From assembly GCA_905215155.1 (NCBI GenBank), contig CAJMPJ010000067.1, positions 1 to 13,911 of the forward strand: 13,911 bases of DNA. Reading direction: 5' to 3'. Made by a program: the position numbers and the translations under genes. Below the pieces are notes generated by a model. The model was given only the letters and a program-made list of their open reading frames with translations, did no database searches and was not told the origin of the DNA. Positions 13,711 through 13,911 of the stretch are shown one piece after another. The stretch comes from an uncultured bacterium. GTDB taxonomy: Bacteria; Bacillota; Clostridia; Lachnospirales; Lachnospiraceae. Each line of letters starts with the position of its first letter. The first letter of the stretch is position 1.

Positions 13711-13725
13711 AATATAATTATTGTT

Positions 13726-13754
13726 ATTATATTGGATAAAAAAGTATTTTTCAA
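13726..13754 (-). promoter_or_regulatory. Promoter of the DedA gene
   Basis: Read on the minus strand: TTGAAA (13749-13754), a 17-base spacer, then a perfect TATAAT (13726-13731). The leader would be about 125 bases. Confidence 0.8.
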
Positions 13755-13804
13755 TACCTGTTCATTAAAGTTTACTATATTATATCTTAACTATAACTTA
13801 ATAA

Positions 13805-13911
13805 ATAGCTGCAACGTCTATCAACACCGAAAAAACTGATGTACGGAGTGATTTAGAAGAGTCAAAGGAAAATCCTGCAGGGGAGACCGAGCCGCAAGAT
13901 CAAGAGAACGA
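13805..13911 (+). other. Open acidic reading frame at the right edge without a start codon
   Basis: The frame beginning after the TAA at 13802-13804 stays open to the end of the window and encodes a hydrophilic sequence rich in Glu, Asp, Asn and Gln (TEKTDVRSDLEESKENPAGE and more). It looks coding in composition and is richer in GC than the flank, but no ATG, GTG or TTG is in frame and no ribosome site is seen. It may be the front of a gene whose start is damaged or unusual, a remnant, or chance. I cannot assign a product. Confidence 0.3.

Larger units (their letters stand above)
13611..13911. other. Upstream region of dedA and right-edge intergenic DNA
   Basis: Besides the leader hairpin and promoter of the DedA gene this stretch is AT-rich, especially 13711-13806, and holds no RNA gene that I can recognise. 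The last 100 bases shift to higher GC with the open frame noted separately. Confidence 0.6.

Noticed and set aside
1..13911. Search for tRNA genes, CRISPR arrays, insertion sequences, attachment sites or toxin-antitoxin pairs
   Set aside because: I saw no cloverleaf, no regularly spaced repeats, no transposase or integrase and no toxin-like pair; the region is collinear housekeeping DNA.

Overview
The window looks like chromosomal DNA of a low-to-moderate GC Clostridia member, most likely Lachnospiraceae (Lacrimispora / Clostridium saccharolyticum type). The reasons are the gene order (radical SAM pair, RNase G, rplU-prp-rpmA, obg, yhbY, nadD, yqeK, rsfS, then lexA), the L27 N-terminal extension paired with its protease Prp, strong AGGAGG ribosome sites, Firmicutes-type SOS boxes and a YtvI-like protein, which suggests a spore former. 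The species assignment is inference.

Layout. (1) 1-1608: the 3' part of an iron/siderophore ABC importer, with a FecCD-type permease cut by the left edge, its ATPase and a good terminator. (2) 1634-5512: a new promoter drives an uncharacterised radical SAM protein, a DUF2344 protein overlapping it by 17 bases, and a short RNase E/G-family nuclease. (3) 5583-6682: a consensus promoter and an L21-type leader RNA precede rplU, the cysteine protease gene prp and rpmA, closed by a terminator. (4) 6811-10058: obg, yhbY, nadD, yqeK and rsfS form a tight run with ATGA/GTGA overlaps (ribosome assembly, NAD synthesis, Ap4A turnover) and end at a terminator. (5) 10169-11269: lexA faces away from a small LysM protein of the YneA type. 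Their shared intergenic region carries two face-to-face promoters and four matches to the Firmicutes SOS box, so this is a self-regulating DNA damage checkpoint module. (6) 11270-11855: AT-rich DNA without a convincing gene but with a consensus promoter for the next gene. (7) 11856-12917: a YtvI/AI-2E family membrane protein. (8) 12991-13593, minus strand: a DedA family membrane protein with its own promoter and a structured leader. (9) 13594-13911: leader, promoter, AT-rich DNA, and at the right edge an acidic open frame with no visible start codon.

Most of the window is conserved housekeeping DNA, and I found no clear new defence or mobile system. The least understood parts are the radical SAM/DUF2344 pair, the RNase G without the zinc-link cysteines, several perfect inverted repeats between operons, the structured leader of the DedA gene, and the long AT-rich gap after the LysM gene.
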